Assembly: GCA_037447655.1 (NCBI GenBank)
Contig: JBBHKE010002839.1
Span: 1 to 64,000 of the forward strand
Length of the DNA: 64,000 nucleotides
Reading direction: 5' to 3'
DNA from: Zygnema cylindricum
Taxonomy: Eukaryota > Streptophyta > Zygnematophyceae > Zygnematales > Zygnemataceae
The position numbers and the translations under genes are program-made. Under the pieces are notes generated by a model. The model saw nothing but the letters and a program-made list of their open reading frames with translations, did not search any database and was not told the origin of the DNA. Shown here in pieces: positions 1 to 11,069 of the stretch; positions within the stretch are counted from its first letter, which is position 1; each line of letters begins with the position of its first letter.

Positions 1-700
1 TTTTTTTTTTTTTTTTTTTTTTTTTTTTGGTAGTATTGTTTTTGTCCTGACTAGTGTTTATATTTTTTTATTTGTTGTTTTTTTTGTATTTGTTATGATG
101 ATTATTATTATTATTGTTATTATTATTTGTAGCTATAATTGTTCCCAAGTTATTAAATTCTCAAATTCTCAGAAATTACAAATTTCAAATTCCCAAATTC
201 ACAAATTCTTAAATTTTGAAATTTTCACAATCTCAAATTCCCAAATTTCCAATCAAAATTTTTAATCCCAAATTCACGAATTCCCAAATTTTGAAATTCT
301 CAAGATTTCAAATTCCCAAATTCCCAAATTCACAAATTCTCAAAAGCTGAAATTCCATTCCAAATTATCATAGTCTCAAAATCACAAATTTCCAAATTCT
401 CAAATTCTCAAATTCCCACATTATCAAATCCTCAGAATCTCAAATTCCCCAATTCCCAAATTCCTAAATTTTCAAAATCTCAAAATCCTAAATTCCCAAA
501 TCCCCAAATTCTCAAATTCCCAAATTCCCAAATTTTCATATTTTCAAATTTATACCTGATTTTGATTGACCCACTTCCCAACAATCTTGATTTGACGAAT
601 TTGATCGGATGATCCTTATGATTTTCTCCTTCTTTCGCGATCTCGACGAAGACTTCGGATTTTTATCTCGACCGATCCTTTTTCCCTTTCCCCTTTCTGG
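1..700 (+). repeat. Intron with poly-T, ATT-rich tract and AAATTC-type satellite (bestrophin-like copy 1)
   Basis: Begins with about 28 T, then TTTG/ATT-rich sequence to about 140, then a degenerate short-period repeat built on aaattcccaaattctc to about 545. The same order (AT-rich tract, then the same satellite, then a homologous exon) occurs in reverse complement at about 25,790-24,360. That identifies this stretch as the intron upstream of the exon at about 701-1,030. No coding potential seen. Confidence 0.75.
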
Positions 701-2349
701 ATGCCAAGCATGACCCTCATCGCCATCCCTGGCTCCGTCATCGCCTTTGTCCTCGTCTTCTACCTCAACCAAACGTTCTCTCGCTACCTCACCCAATTCG
801 GAAACGTGATTCAAATAAACGGAACGCTCCACGAAGTCCTTTTAATGCTTCGAGCCCATCTGAATGACGAATCAGGTCCCAATGCGAGGGAAATCCGTAC
901 AAATTTGTGGAAACTAGCGGCGTCCGTACATTTCGTGGCGTACGGATGTCTCCCGTGGAACCGAAAAGCGAAAATTTCGGAGTGGGTTTGGTGGTATTTA
1001 CACAAAAACGAGCTTTTGACGCAGGGACAGGTGAGGTAAAGGGGGAGGGGGAGGGAGGGAAAGGGGAGGGGGAGGGAGGGAAGAGGGGTGTGAAAGGGGT
1101 GAAAAGGGGTAGAAAAGATGGAGAATTGGGCGGGAGAATGTGGCAAGAGAGGGAGGGAGTAAGTAGTGTTTAATAGTCTTTGGCGGTGTTTAAGAAAGAA
1201 GAGGGGCAAGTGAGAAAAAAAGGCGTAATTGATAAACTTCTCATCTCCTCTCGCTCTCTCCCCCTCCCACTCAAAAAAATGCCCCTCTCCCCCCCTCCCT
1301 CTCTCCCCCTCCCATCAGGTTGACGTCCTCCACCCCCTCCAGTCCGTAGGTTCTGGGAACCTTCCTCACAAGGAGTTGCTGACGTGGATGGAAAGAGGAG
1401 TCTGGGCGGCTCAGTCCCATAACTACTATGTGCCACCGATCCCTCGATCCTGGTTGGAGGAACCTGACGTTTCGACGCAGTGAGTCTTTCTCGCAAGATG
1501 ACTCGGACGTCGGTCGGTTTCTTTGAAGCGTCGAGCCTTTTTTTTTCCTTTGATTTCGCCGATTTCTTCAGGATCCTTTGATCTAAAAAAAAATGTCTGG
1601 ACGACGGCAAGATTTTCCACTGTTTTGTTCGAAGAGTTTCATCGCAAGATTTTGACGATAACCCATCTGATTCCCTGATTTCGACTCGTTTCAGCTCTTT
1701 TCCTTTTCCTCTTTCCGTCCGTTTCTGCAGCCCGTTTCACTATTAATTCTTTACTTTTAATTTTGGCGTATTCTTTTGTCACCGTCGCAAAATATTGGTC
1801 GATTTTGGGATATTTTTTTATTCTTATCTGTTTTGTGGGAATTCAAGAAATCGGAAATAATATGAGGTAAGTTTTATAAATGCTATTATTTTATTTGTTT
1901 TATTTTATCATTTTTAATTCCTCCTTTTTTTTTTCTTTAGCCGCTATCGTACTCTTTGAACGACTTTTTTTTAATTTTTGCTTTCCTCATCTTGTCTTTT
2001 GTCTTTTTCCACATTATCGTTTTCTCTCCTTCGCTTATCATTTCTTTCTTTCTTAATTTCTTATTGTGTTTATTCCTTTATTGATTTATTGATTTATTGA
2101 TTTATTTGCAATAAATAACATTTATATTTATATATCCATTCTATTTGTTGTCGCAGTAATCCTCTCGGAAATGACAAAATTGACATTCTGGTTTTTCAAG
2201 AAGCCCAAAAATTTTACGAAGCTTCGATAAAAATGATGAATTCAAAAGTTTCGTATCCCGACGAAACATTTGCTATGAAACCGCCTTCTTTCCGAAAACC
2301 CGGGGAAAATTCTGTACTTGAAGAAGAAAAACTCAAAATTCTTGTTTAA
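701..2349 (+). pseudogene. Bestrophin-like anion channel, 3' exons (copy 1), possibly broken
   Basis: Exons seen: about 701-1,030 (IPGSVIAFVLVFYLNQTFSR, the membrane segment and Asn/Arg motif typical of bestrophins), 1,319-1,479 (ends in a PPIPRSW stretch like the family's TPIP motif), 1,731-1,866 (two hydrophobic helices ending GIQEIGNNM) and 2,157-2,349 (NPLGNDKIDI to a TAA stop). GxxEI followed by NPxGxDxxD is the conserved bestrophin end of the channel domain. Bestrophins are pentameric, usually Ca-regulated chloride or anion channels. Donors at 1,031, 1,480 and 1,867 are GT. Two faults: the base pair before the first exon is GG where copy 2 has AG, and the reading phase does not carry from the 1,479 donor to the 1,731 acceptor, so either a small exon is unseen or the gene is damaged. 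N-terminal exons would lie outside the window. Family call is from motifs by eye. Confidence 0.6.
1031..1318 (+). repeat. Purine-rich then pyrimidine-rich simple sequence inside intron
   Basis: Just after the donor at 1,031 comes a G/A-only run of gggagg units to about 1,100. The intron closes with a C/T-only run from about 1,235 that leads into the cag acceptor at 1,316-1,318. Confidence 0.8.
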
Positions 2350-3848
2350 TATGTATGGAAATGTATGGAAAAGGATGAAAAAAGAAAGAAAAAAGTATGA
2401 ATAAGTATGAGGAAGTATGAGAAAGAAGTATAAAAATGTTTGGAAAAGGATGAAAAGTATGGGAAAATACGTTATATATAAAATCAATATGGGTAAAACC
2501 ATGAAAGTTTACGAAAAATATACGGAATAGTTATGACAAATGTACCGAAATGAGGTACAGAGTTTCTGAAAACGTATAGAAATCAAGGCTTATTTCTTTT
2601 TTCCGTTTGAAATTTCAGTTTCTCCACAAATTTCACAGAAATTAGTTATGATTTGATGAAATTTGATTCAGTTTCTTAGAATTAGATAAGCTTTGGTATA
2701 AGTTTTTCTTTAATTTCTTTAGGTTTGAAAATAATTTGTGAATTTTGTTCACAATTCCGTTAACATATGTACTAAATTTGTGAGATTTTCCTAAAATCTG
2801 TTTATAAATGATATCTTTTGGGAAAGAAAAAAACAATGACCTTTTGTTCATTTCGTTTGACTACGATGTCTGATTTTATATAATTTTGTTTTATCTTTAT
2901 TCTTGTTTTATGAGTTACTACTATTAATCTGCATTTCAAACACTTCCATTAGTTTTTTTGTTTTTTTTGGAAAGTTTTATGTCATGTCGTTACTTTTTTT
3001 TTATCAATGTTTAAGAAACTTTTTCCATTTGTTTTTTTAATTTCTCTTGTTTTTCTACATAGATATCACAAAATTTCATGCGTTCATTAAAGGTTTAAAA
3101 AGTTTGAAAAGAGAAATTTGTCCATCACTGTTTATTTTTTTTGCGTCTTTAAATTTTTGTCAATTGATTTTTTTTTCCTTTGGAGAAGTAAATTGGATTG
3201 GCATTGTCTTATTTATTTATTTGTTTATTTCTTTATTTTCTTCTTTTAAGTTTTGCCTTGTTTTTTTGTTCTCTTTAGAATTTCATATTTTGATTTTTTG
3301 TATTTCAAAAAAAAACTTTATTTTTGTTGCTACTTTGTTATATTATCTCCTAAATTCCTCTACAAAAAATAAAATAACTAAATAAATGAAAACTTCCAGT
3401 AAAATTGAATCTTTGGTCAGTAACAATTATAAAACGTATTCTTTTCAAAATATCGAAGAAAAAAATGATCAACTTTTCCTTTTAGTTTTTAAACAAAATA
3501 AGGGAGGGAGGGAGGGAGGGAGAGGGAAAGGAGAGGGAGAGGGAGAAGAAGGAGAGGGAGAGAGAAGGGGAGGGAGAGAGAGAGGGGAAACAGACAACAA
3601 TTTTGCACCAAATAAATATCTTCAACAATTTGGCTTCAGATAAATGACAAATACAAACATACCAATTTTGAAATTTCAGAATTTAGAAATGAAAGCTAAC
3701 ATTTAATAACAACAAAAAGAATAAAACTTCCCTCTCCTTTTTCTACCACTTGGACTATCTTTGAGGACCTTTACTCAAAGAAAAAAAAAATGACATGTCA
3801 ACACTAAGACTAAATTTGTTCTTCCTTCTTTTCATTTTTTCTTTTGCT
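2350..3848. other. AT-rich intergenic DNA with one GA tract
   Basis: Separates the bestrophin-like 3' end from the convergent GT92 gene. Contains many T and A runs, repeated tatgga/tatgag words at about 2,350-2,470, and a purine-only run at about 3,500-3,590. Reading frames here are low complexity and not credible as genes. Poly(A) signals of both neighbours should lie here. Confidence 0.6.
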
Positions 3849-6800
3849 TTACACCTTTTCCTGTTCAACTTCCGGAACTATTTCTTCCTTTCCCACTTCC
3901 TTTCCCACTTCCTTTCCTTCTCCTTTTCCGACTTCATTTGCGACAACTGTCCCATTATTTGAAACCAAAGAGCTCCCATTTACACTAATTCCCGGATAAT
4001 TTTCTCCATCCTCTCCAATTTCGGCTGATAAATCGATTTCCGACTCCGGATCTCCTTTATGATCTAAATGAGCTTCGGGCCACGGCAAAATACAAAAAGG
4101 CCAACACTCGATTGGGATTCGTCGACTACATTGAAGTCGTTTACATTTCCAAACTTTTAGGTTTACCCACAAAAGTCCCTCGTCTTTTAGTGGTTTTACC
4201 CACGGTCGACAAGGATGGTGACCTAAATCGATGCCGGTGGACGTATAATGGTTAATGTGAAACATTTCTTTTTGAGAAACGACAAAATTTGTTTCGGGAA
4301 CGTCGGTGTTATGAATCGTTACCGTACTGCAAAAAAATCAATCATTGAATATTTGTCAATATGACATAAAAAAAAACGGTAAAATGATATCGTCAATGCG
4401 ACATTCAAAAAAACAAATAAGATATTTGCCAAATTGACAGTGACGTAAAAGTTTTGGAAGAGAGAGAGAGAGAGAGAGGGGGGAGAGAGAGAGAGAGAGA
4501 GGGGGGGAGAGATTCTCACTTCGGCACAATCAATTGAGGATTAACCGCTAATTTATCGTGCCATCCAGCCCATCCCTCTGTATGCCACATTGGTTGACTG
4601 CATCTCCATTGGAGACGATGCAAAACTGGATCTCCTCGATTCTCTTTTTCGACTCCAAAAAAATTAAATCTTCTCAATTTCATTACTCTCAATGGAGCTT
4701 TGTAAATTTGCGTGTGGTTCGCCTCGATTTTTGCCAAAAGAGGTTTTAGCCATGCCCCTTTATGAGGACTATACCAAAGAAATTCATCTGCATCAATGTG
4801 GAATTGCCATCTGTCTCCAAATCGACGGCCTTGCATCATACAATGCTCATACGATATGATTTGATCGTAAATTTCGGGAAACTGTTTTGTAACAAAAGAA
4901 AAATCGAAAGGGAAAATTGTATTAATAAAAAGTAAAAAGTAAAAAGTTGAAACTGTTCGTAGCTAAAGCAAAAATCGAAGATTATATCAATTGAAAAGTT
5001 TTAAAAAGTTGAAAACTGTCTTCAGTAACACAGGAAAGGAAGACTATTAATTTAGCTGCCTGTTAGTAAAACAGTGAAGGAAAAGTAAAATAATTGAAAG
5101 GTTTTGAAAAGTTGAAACTGTGTGTACAAAAACAGAAAAGGGAAATTATATTAATGAAAGGGTAATGAAAAGTTGAAACTGTTCGTGGTTAAGAAGAATC
5201 ATATTCATTGGAGGATAGTGAGCAGGACTTTATTGCTAGGATAGGAAGATTTTAAACAATAGATCATGAAATACTCTAATCGAGAAAAATGTGAAACATG
5301 CCCAGAAACGGTACTCTTTATAATTATTATTATTATTAATTTTGGATCTATTATCATCTATAATCATTATTATTGACATAAAGTTCCAAGTTTTGAACAA
5401 AAAACATAGACTGAATTAGTTCAACTTTGCCAAATGATGAAGATGTTAGTCTAATAAAAAAAAAAAATCTTGAGGAAAATGGAAAGACAAGGAAAAGAAA
5501 GGCTAAAAATTTCACTTAAAAAGCGTTGAACTGATTTATAGTTAAGAATAGAAAATGGTCATAAACGTCTCCCTCATGCCGCCTCCCAAAAAAAATTCGT
5601 TTCCAAGACTTACCAAATACGGTACTCGTGCTTTCTTTGCATAGAGTTCCTTCCTAAAAAATACTTCACTCCATGGTGGAAAAGGGATATGAATCACTTG
5701 TCCCCTTTCTATATATGGATGCAGCAACGCCTTCTTTTCCGTTCCATACCGATCATAAAAATAAATCCGATCCACTCCCATCATAAGTGTGGCTTCCACC
5801 CACTCTATAAGTCGCAAATCACTAAATGCCAAATCATTTGAAAACAACTGTTTTGTATGAAACGGACGTAAACAGACTCCAACTTGCATTCCCTTGCCTC
5901 CTCTTTTCCCTTTCCCTCCCTCCTCTCCGAATAGTCCTACATCTTTTCCTTCGCCACTATTTCCTTTCGATAAAGAGGACACCGGGACAGCTGGTGCAAC
6001 ATGAGAAGGCTGCAAATGAAGAAGACTCGGTTCGTGTTCTGACCGACAAAGGAGTAAAGGACTCATTCTAAGTTCCTCATCTTCGTTTTTATTCACCAAT
6101 TGAACTTGAAAATGCTGACCGAATTGCACAAAATAAGCTCTCCCTTCCTTTTTCGTTCCCTTTCCGAAATCTTTATTTTTAAAAGGATAAGGAGGTAGAG
6201 TACAAGTAAACACAATGTGAAACGAATACCGACGTTCGATAATTGCGTCCACCGAGTAAGCCGGTGGCAAATGCTGAATAGACCGATCGTGTCCAGGCCA
6301 TATTAAACACTTTAAATTAATAGCATTCCCTTTGTATAATTTACTTGGTTCAGCAGCTCCCCAACCCTCCCATTGAGTTCTTTTAATCGAAGCATCATCT
6401 TCCAAAAAAGCCAAAAACCTCAGCACAGTAACATGTTTTTTGCCTCCTGCCTTTCCCTCTCCCCCCCCCTGCAAGTTGCTGGCTGCTGACGTCAGCAATT
6501 GATCTGATGACGTCAGGGTCGCGATGTGACGGACTTCCGCTTCAAAAACTGTCAATTGTGCATACGATCTTTCAGAATCTCCCCCCGTTTCTAACCCTAA
6601 TCCTGTGTTTTCTTCATCTAAATCCATTTTACTTGACAATGTGCCAGAAATAAAAGGAGAAATCTCACTACCTGTGCAAAGACGAATTTTGGAACCCCAT
6701 TGGTTGAGAGGCCGGTCCAATGGCGGTCTCGCTATTTCTGGTTTTACGCAAACAGGGCAGCCATGGAGTTCATCCTCTTCTTCTTCTTCTAATAATCCTC

Positions 6801-7029
6801 GATTTTGTCCTTTTCCAAAAAGAAAGCTTCTGGAAAAAGCACTGGAAGAAGAAGAATCTACCATTATTAATAAACGGTAAGCGATAAGACCAAAACCTAC
6901 GACAGAAATAAACAAAAAAGTGAAGAAGGTGGAAAAAGTACAGTTGTCGTTTCTTCCTTTTTTTCCAGTTTTGCCTATAACGCCAGCTGGAAATTTTCTA
7001 CCGGCGTTTGCCATCAGTGGAGGAGCCAT
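3849..7029 (-). CDS. GT92 (DUF23) family glycosyltransferase, three exons, 751 aa
   Basis: Exons 7,029-5,614, 4,881-4,520 and 4,326-3,849 join in phase (1,416 + 362 + 478 nt, with GT donors and AG acceptors) to 751 codons plus stop. Residues about 31-56 are a hydrophobic span after a basic N-terminus, as in a type II Golgi membrane protein. The GT92 domain runs from about residue 380 (IEWVEATLMMGVDRIYFYD) through EIYDQIISYEHC and RWQFHIDADEF, where residues 502-504 form the DxD metal/nucleotide-sugar site, to the INHYTSTG segment. Plant GT92 members include galactan beta-1,4-galactosyltransferases that lengthen pectic galactan in the Golgi; more divergent plant members are of unknown substrate. 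This protein is longer than the roughly 500-550 aa usual in plants, with an extended stem (57-380) and an acidic tail with GKEV repeats. Exact acceptor sugar is not inferable. Confidence 0.85.
4440..4519 (-). repeat. Pyrimidine simple repeat immediately after a splice donor
   Basis: On the gene strand the donor after position 4,520 is followed within a few bases by C/T-only sequence (ctctct and cccccc runs) to about 4,455, inside GT92 intron 2. Confidence 0.8.
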
Positions 7030-7064
7030 AAAATTGATATAAAGAAAACAAACAACAACAAAAA

Positions 7065-7324
7065 GTTAGGGTTTCTTCAAAAATTAGGGTTTGTTCCAAA
7101 ATTAGGGTTTGTTATTATGAAACATAACAAAAAATGGTTGACACCAGTATCCAAAAAATCACTTTTTCGACATTAAAAAGACATTACAAAAAGAAAGATT
7201 ACAAGTTTTGAATTTCGTTAATTTTTCTGCAAAAACAGTGATTTTTTCGAAACTTTAATAAGTTTTTAAACAATAAAGTACAGTACTGTAGTTGCGCGAG
7301 AGAGATTAGGGTTTCATTCAAATT
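7065..7324 (-). promoter_or_regulatory. Four telo-box-like AAACCCTAA motifs upstream of GT92 gene
   Basis: On the minus strand AAACCCTAA occurs at 7,065-7,073, 7,084-7,092, 7,102-7,110 and 7,316-7,324, that is 36 to 295 bases upstream of the GT92 start codon. The first three sit at 18-19 base spacing. Plant telo-boxes have this sequence and sit in promoters and 5' leaders of growth-related genes; they bind telomere-repeat-binding factors in land plants. Regulatory use here is inference. Confidence 0.5.
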
Positions 7325-8149
7325 TGCAAACGTTTCATTACTTCTTTATAAATGATTGAAGTCCACCGTCCACTGTATTTAGTGTGGACGAACAAAAAGT
7401 ACGGATGGGAAAATGTTGATAGATTCAATAATAAATTCGATAAGGATTTGTGAACCTGCGTGGATATACTACATCCACTCAACTGACTTATCATAAATAT
7501 TTGTAGTCCACTCTAAATTCACAATGTTAAGAGCATTGCAAAACGTATCTATAGCTGGAAGTCTGGAACTATATGAGCTTACCGTACGTCTAAATTACAA
7601 ACAGGACAATACTGGCGAGTCAATCCGTACGTAATAAGTCCCAGAATTGAGAGCCGTACTGTACTTCTAAGACTTTATCAGTTTCTGCTGGTTGTACTCT
7701 CACTTGTAATCAGTTAGAATCCGAACGTTTCGGGATTTTCTGTTTTTTTTTTAAACTGGTAAAGCTGGCTGGTAAAGTTGGTAAAAGATTAGGGTATCCC
7801 CATGTAACTGTAAATTAGGATCAAACTTTGTTTTGTAGTGAAAATTCTTCGTAACTATACCGCCTATCGTTATTAGCGGTAAGAAAAATATAGTATAGGC
7901 GCTAATTTAGCGTTTTTAACGTTATGTGTAAGGTTGTCGAAGAAATAAAGAGCCATTAACATTAATTTTGGTAGTTAATCCAATTTCTAGAGCTGGCTAT
8001 CGACACTATTTCAAGTGTAGTTGTACTCCTTGTCTTGTAGTTGTATTTGTGGGCTTTGGAAATCATACGAAATAAAAATTACTGAACTAGAGTACAAATC
8101 AGCATTAATATAGGTTATTTTACCCTATTCTACAGTTTATATTAACTTA
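7325..8149. other. Intergenic DNA with one partial TA-flanked MITE
   Basis: AT-rich, rich in gtac words. From 7,859 it contains the 5' terminus of the cgaatcgttattagcg MITE family (accgcctatcgttattagcg), without a clear right end. No gene seen. Confidence 0.5.
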
Positions 8150-8853
8150 TGCCTGTTCTCCATTAGGCGGTCCTAGTAAACATGCGGATAAGTCTATTTC
8201 TACTGTTTACTGGCACGGCCTTCCATTATGTCGTGCCAGTAGACATCGTTTCTCAATTATGATTGGCGTCACGTAGGCTAATTTTCAGATTCTTAAAATC
8301 TATAAATATTCTTCAAGCTGAAAATCTGTACATAATATTTGTACGGGCGGAGGTAGTTAATGATTCGTACGAAAATTTTGCCACCAGGTTTTAATTTTGA
8401 AATAGAAAATCAAAATTTCGAAACGGAATGTCAAAAAGGCGCCGCAAACTTTTTAGGGTCAGCGGATGTCAGAAGAAGCGTGCGAAGATATTTCGGTCGA
8501 CCTTCATACACCGTGGCGGAAGGCACATGACATGTACGACGTGTTCGATTCTCATTGCTTCTTTGAGGTGGATTCTTTTTTTACTTTTCACGTGTACCAA
8601 TGGTACGCGACCAGTTTGAAGAAACTCTCCTCGCCGAGGAGAATCTCTTCAAACTGGACGATGTGCGCAATTGCTTCGCGAATCTAAAAAGGTGAAAAAT
8701 CCAACGGTCGATTCTTACGCCTATAATATTGGAGCCATCCAGTAGACATGTTTCGTCATGTTTCGTCTGACAAAAAAAAAATGGTATGAATCTGTACGAA
8801 ATCGTACGGCATCCAGTAAAAAACCCCACTTTTCCTGTAGTGGAAGTTCACCC
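8150..8853 (+). mobile_element. Non-autonomous PIF/Harbinger-like element (family H1), copy 1, 704 bp
   Basis: Flanked by TTA on both sides (8,147-8,149 and 8,854-8,856). The right terminus in reverse complement is gggtgaacttccactacagg; the left is tgcctgttctccattaggcg, a diverged inverted match. Body shared with 9,504-12,142 and 36,625-37,316. A central hairpin lies at 8,611-8,657 (ccagtttgaagaaactctcc pairing with its complement). No transposase frame. TTA duplication and G-rich ends point to PIF/Harbinger. Confidence 0.65.
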
Positions 8854-9089
8854 TTATTACGTAATGTTCGCGCTATTTCGGGCCACAAACAACTATTTAA
8901 ATTTAACTATCATAAAAAAGCTACTTAACGTTGTAGAAATAAAACGTCACGTATACGTTCAAACTCGTTGTAAATAAACGATTAAACGCTATTATTTACG
9001 AACATAATATAACCTGGCAAAGTTAATGCTATTTTAATGTCGTCATTGTAAGTCTCACACTTGTAGCGTCGTAATTTTCTGATATGCTG

Positions 9090-9288
9090 CACCGTCGATC
9101 GCATTTAGCGTGTAGAAATTATTAGAGTAAAGAACAAAATAGCGTCATTAATTCTAACTCAGTGCGAGGAGACGTGGCAATTTATGGTCCACGTCCTTAA
9201 ATAGCGTCATTTATTCTATTTAAGGTTCAAGGGTCAAAATTTAGGGGCGCCGAATTAGTGTTCAACACGCTAAATGCGATCGACGGTG
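9090..9288. mobile_element. TA-flanked MITE (family M1), 199 bp
   Basis: Perfect terminal inverted repeat of about 24 bp beginning caccgtcgatcgcatttagc at the left and its complement at the right. Flanks are TG and TA, consistent with a TA target duplication with one change. Same length (199 bp) as the copies at 18,214, 31,108 and 58,621. Confidence 0.8.
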
Positions 9289-10403
9289 TAATGTAGAGGT
9301 CATGTTTTTTGTGGCATTGTCGACGTCATGTTTTTTGTGACATTGTCGACGTCATGCTTATTTGTGACAATGCCGACGTCACCAGTCTTGAAACTCTCCG
9401 CCATGACATCCCGATTTCGAACTTTTTTGTCTTTTGTCTCTCAACCTCTCAGCAAATTACAAACAAAGACAAGTTATTTTTTTTCGAAGCCCTTTCATTT
9501 TTAGGCCTCTATTCTAGGGAATTGCTAATCGCAGAGACGATTTTTGCTGCGCGCAGATAGCTGTCAGAAATTGTACATTTGAAGTACAGTTTCGTACAGG
9601 CTACGTACCTTCGAGGTAAGATTTGACGGTCAATCCGTCGAACAACTTTGACTGGCGGAATACTGTAACGGCGGTTAAAAAATTATCGCGCTTGCGAACG
9701 TCGACCGTCATAAAAAATAAGACAATTAACAACGGCCGGCACAGATTTACTGTAACAAAACTGCGGCAGCCACATATAAATATAATGGCTGCGCGCAGAT
9801 AGTTATCACGTGAACGTGAGCTCCAGAGCACACACCGACATTTGACTTTCGGCGATCCGTAAGGTTCGCGCCCTGTCGCGTCGCATGTGTACATTTTACG
9901 TTCGATTTAAGATGGACGGGAAACGTCAATCGGACGACCAGAAATATTCTTGGATGTCTCTTGCGGTCCAACCATTACTTGCCACGCCGCTTTTTATCTA
10001 TTGCGCATCGGTCAAATTGCATCAAGGTTGCCCTTCATCCGACGGTGGAGAACGCTTCGTCGGCAGTCGCTCTCAAAGATCGATGACGGCGAAAGTATTC
10101 CACGGACTTTAATCGGACGGCTCATTTGTGCTGTCATTTCGTCGACTGCCTCTAAGATTCGATTTCCGAAGGCGGCGCACGGGTTCGTAATCTCGTGACG
10201 GCACGTGTGGTCTGTGGAGGCGCGCTAACTTGCAACTGCAGCCGGCTATTGACGTCGCTTCGGGCAGAGCCGAATGTTAACGGCCGGTTTGTATATTCTG
10301 TACTTGTAAACAACGGATTCTATCATGAATTGGCAGCGGGTACGGATAAAAAGCGTACCCGCGTATAAATATCGATGAAACTAAAACGATATTTTGCGGC
10401 TAA

Positions 10404-11069
10404 GGGTATGGTTACATCAGACGAAAAGTGAGGTTTAATACAGAGTTTTGTACTTGACCGTACCATGCCGTACTATTTTTTCGTGAGTTTCTTGAAAACA
10501 ACATTACAGAAAATAAGATTACGATTCTCCAAGTATCCAGGAGAATACTTCGACCGTCCGATTACATTTTGGTCTTCATCTGCGAAGCAATCGCTACATG
10601 CGCCTCTGTATTGGTGAACCCACCTCGCGGAGGTGGGTTCACCAATACAGAACCAGTCATTTCGCTACACCTGGACGATAGACACGTGCGTCGATGAAAA
10701 ATGAAAATTTTCACACGCCCCCAAAGTCACATGCCTTCAGATAAGGTGACCGATTTTTTTTTGCCGAAAAGATATGCGATTTTTTCCTGAAAGTCAGCAG
10801 AGTGAAGGAGATCTCTGAGGTACATTGACGCGGTACACTTTCGAAGTACACGTACGAAATACGCAAGTACGAATTTTCATACGAAAGTGGTCGGTTTCCA
10901 AATCTTTGCGATTTTAGAGATTTGATCGTCGACTTACGTGGAACCACTCAAATCAAAACACGTATGTAAAATCTTATTTACAGACGATACGCGATGTAAC
11001 CGAGGCCTCTGTAATACAGAAATTTTGCTGTCCGTACTATTACAGAGACCTCCTGATGTAACCATGCCC
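10404..11069. mobile_element. Harbinger-like MITE (family H2) nested in the long-TIR element, 666 bp
   Basis: Ends gggtatggttacatcag and, in reverse complement at the right, gggcatggttacatcag; flanked by TAA on both sides (10,401-10,403 and 11,070-11,072). Three-base TAA duplication with GGG ends is the PIF/Harbinger signature. Contains a perfect 21-bp-arm hairpin at 10,606-10,650. Confidence 0.8.
10606..10650. repeat. Perfect 21-bp-arm palindrome with 3-nt loop
   Basis: Arm ctgtattggtgaacccacct plus c, loop gcg, then the exact complement. It would extrude as a hairpin or, if transcribed, form a stem. Confidence 0.9.

Noticed and set aside
150-545. Possible CRISPR-like or telomeric array
   Set aside because: Units are short, degenerate and without spacers or telomere sequence; it is an intron satellite shared with 24,360-25,290.
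8428-8829. Overlapping 63-82 codon frames in the H1 elements
   Set aside because: Not conserved as frames between H1 copies; the element is non-coding.
9601-10198. Short frames in the long-TIR element
   Set aside because: No transposase motif; frames are short, overlapping and partly within the inverted repeat.
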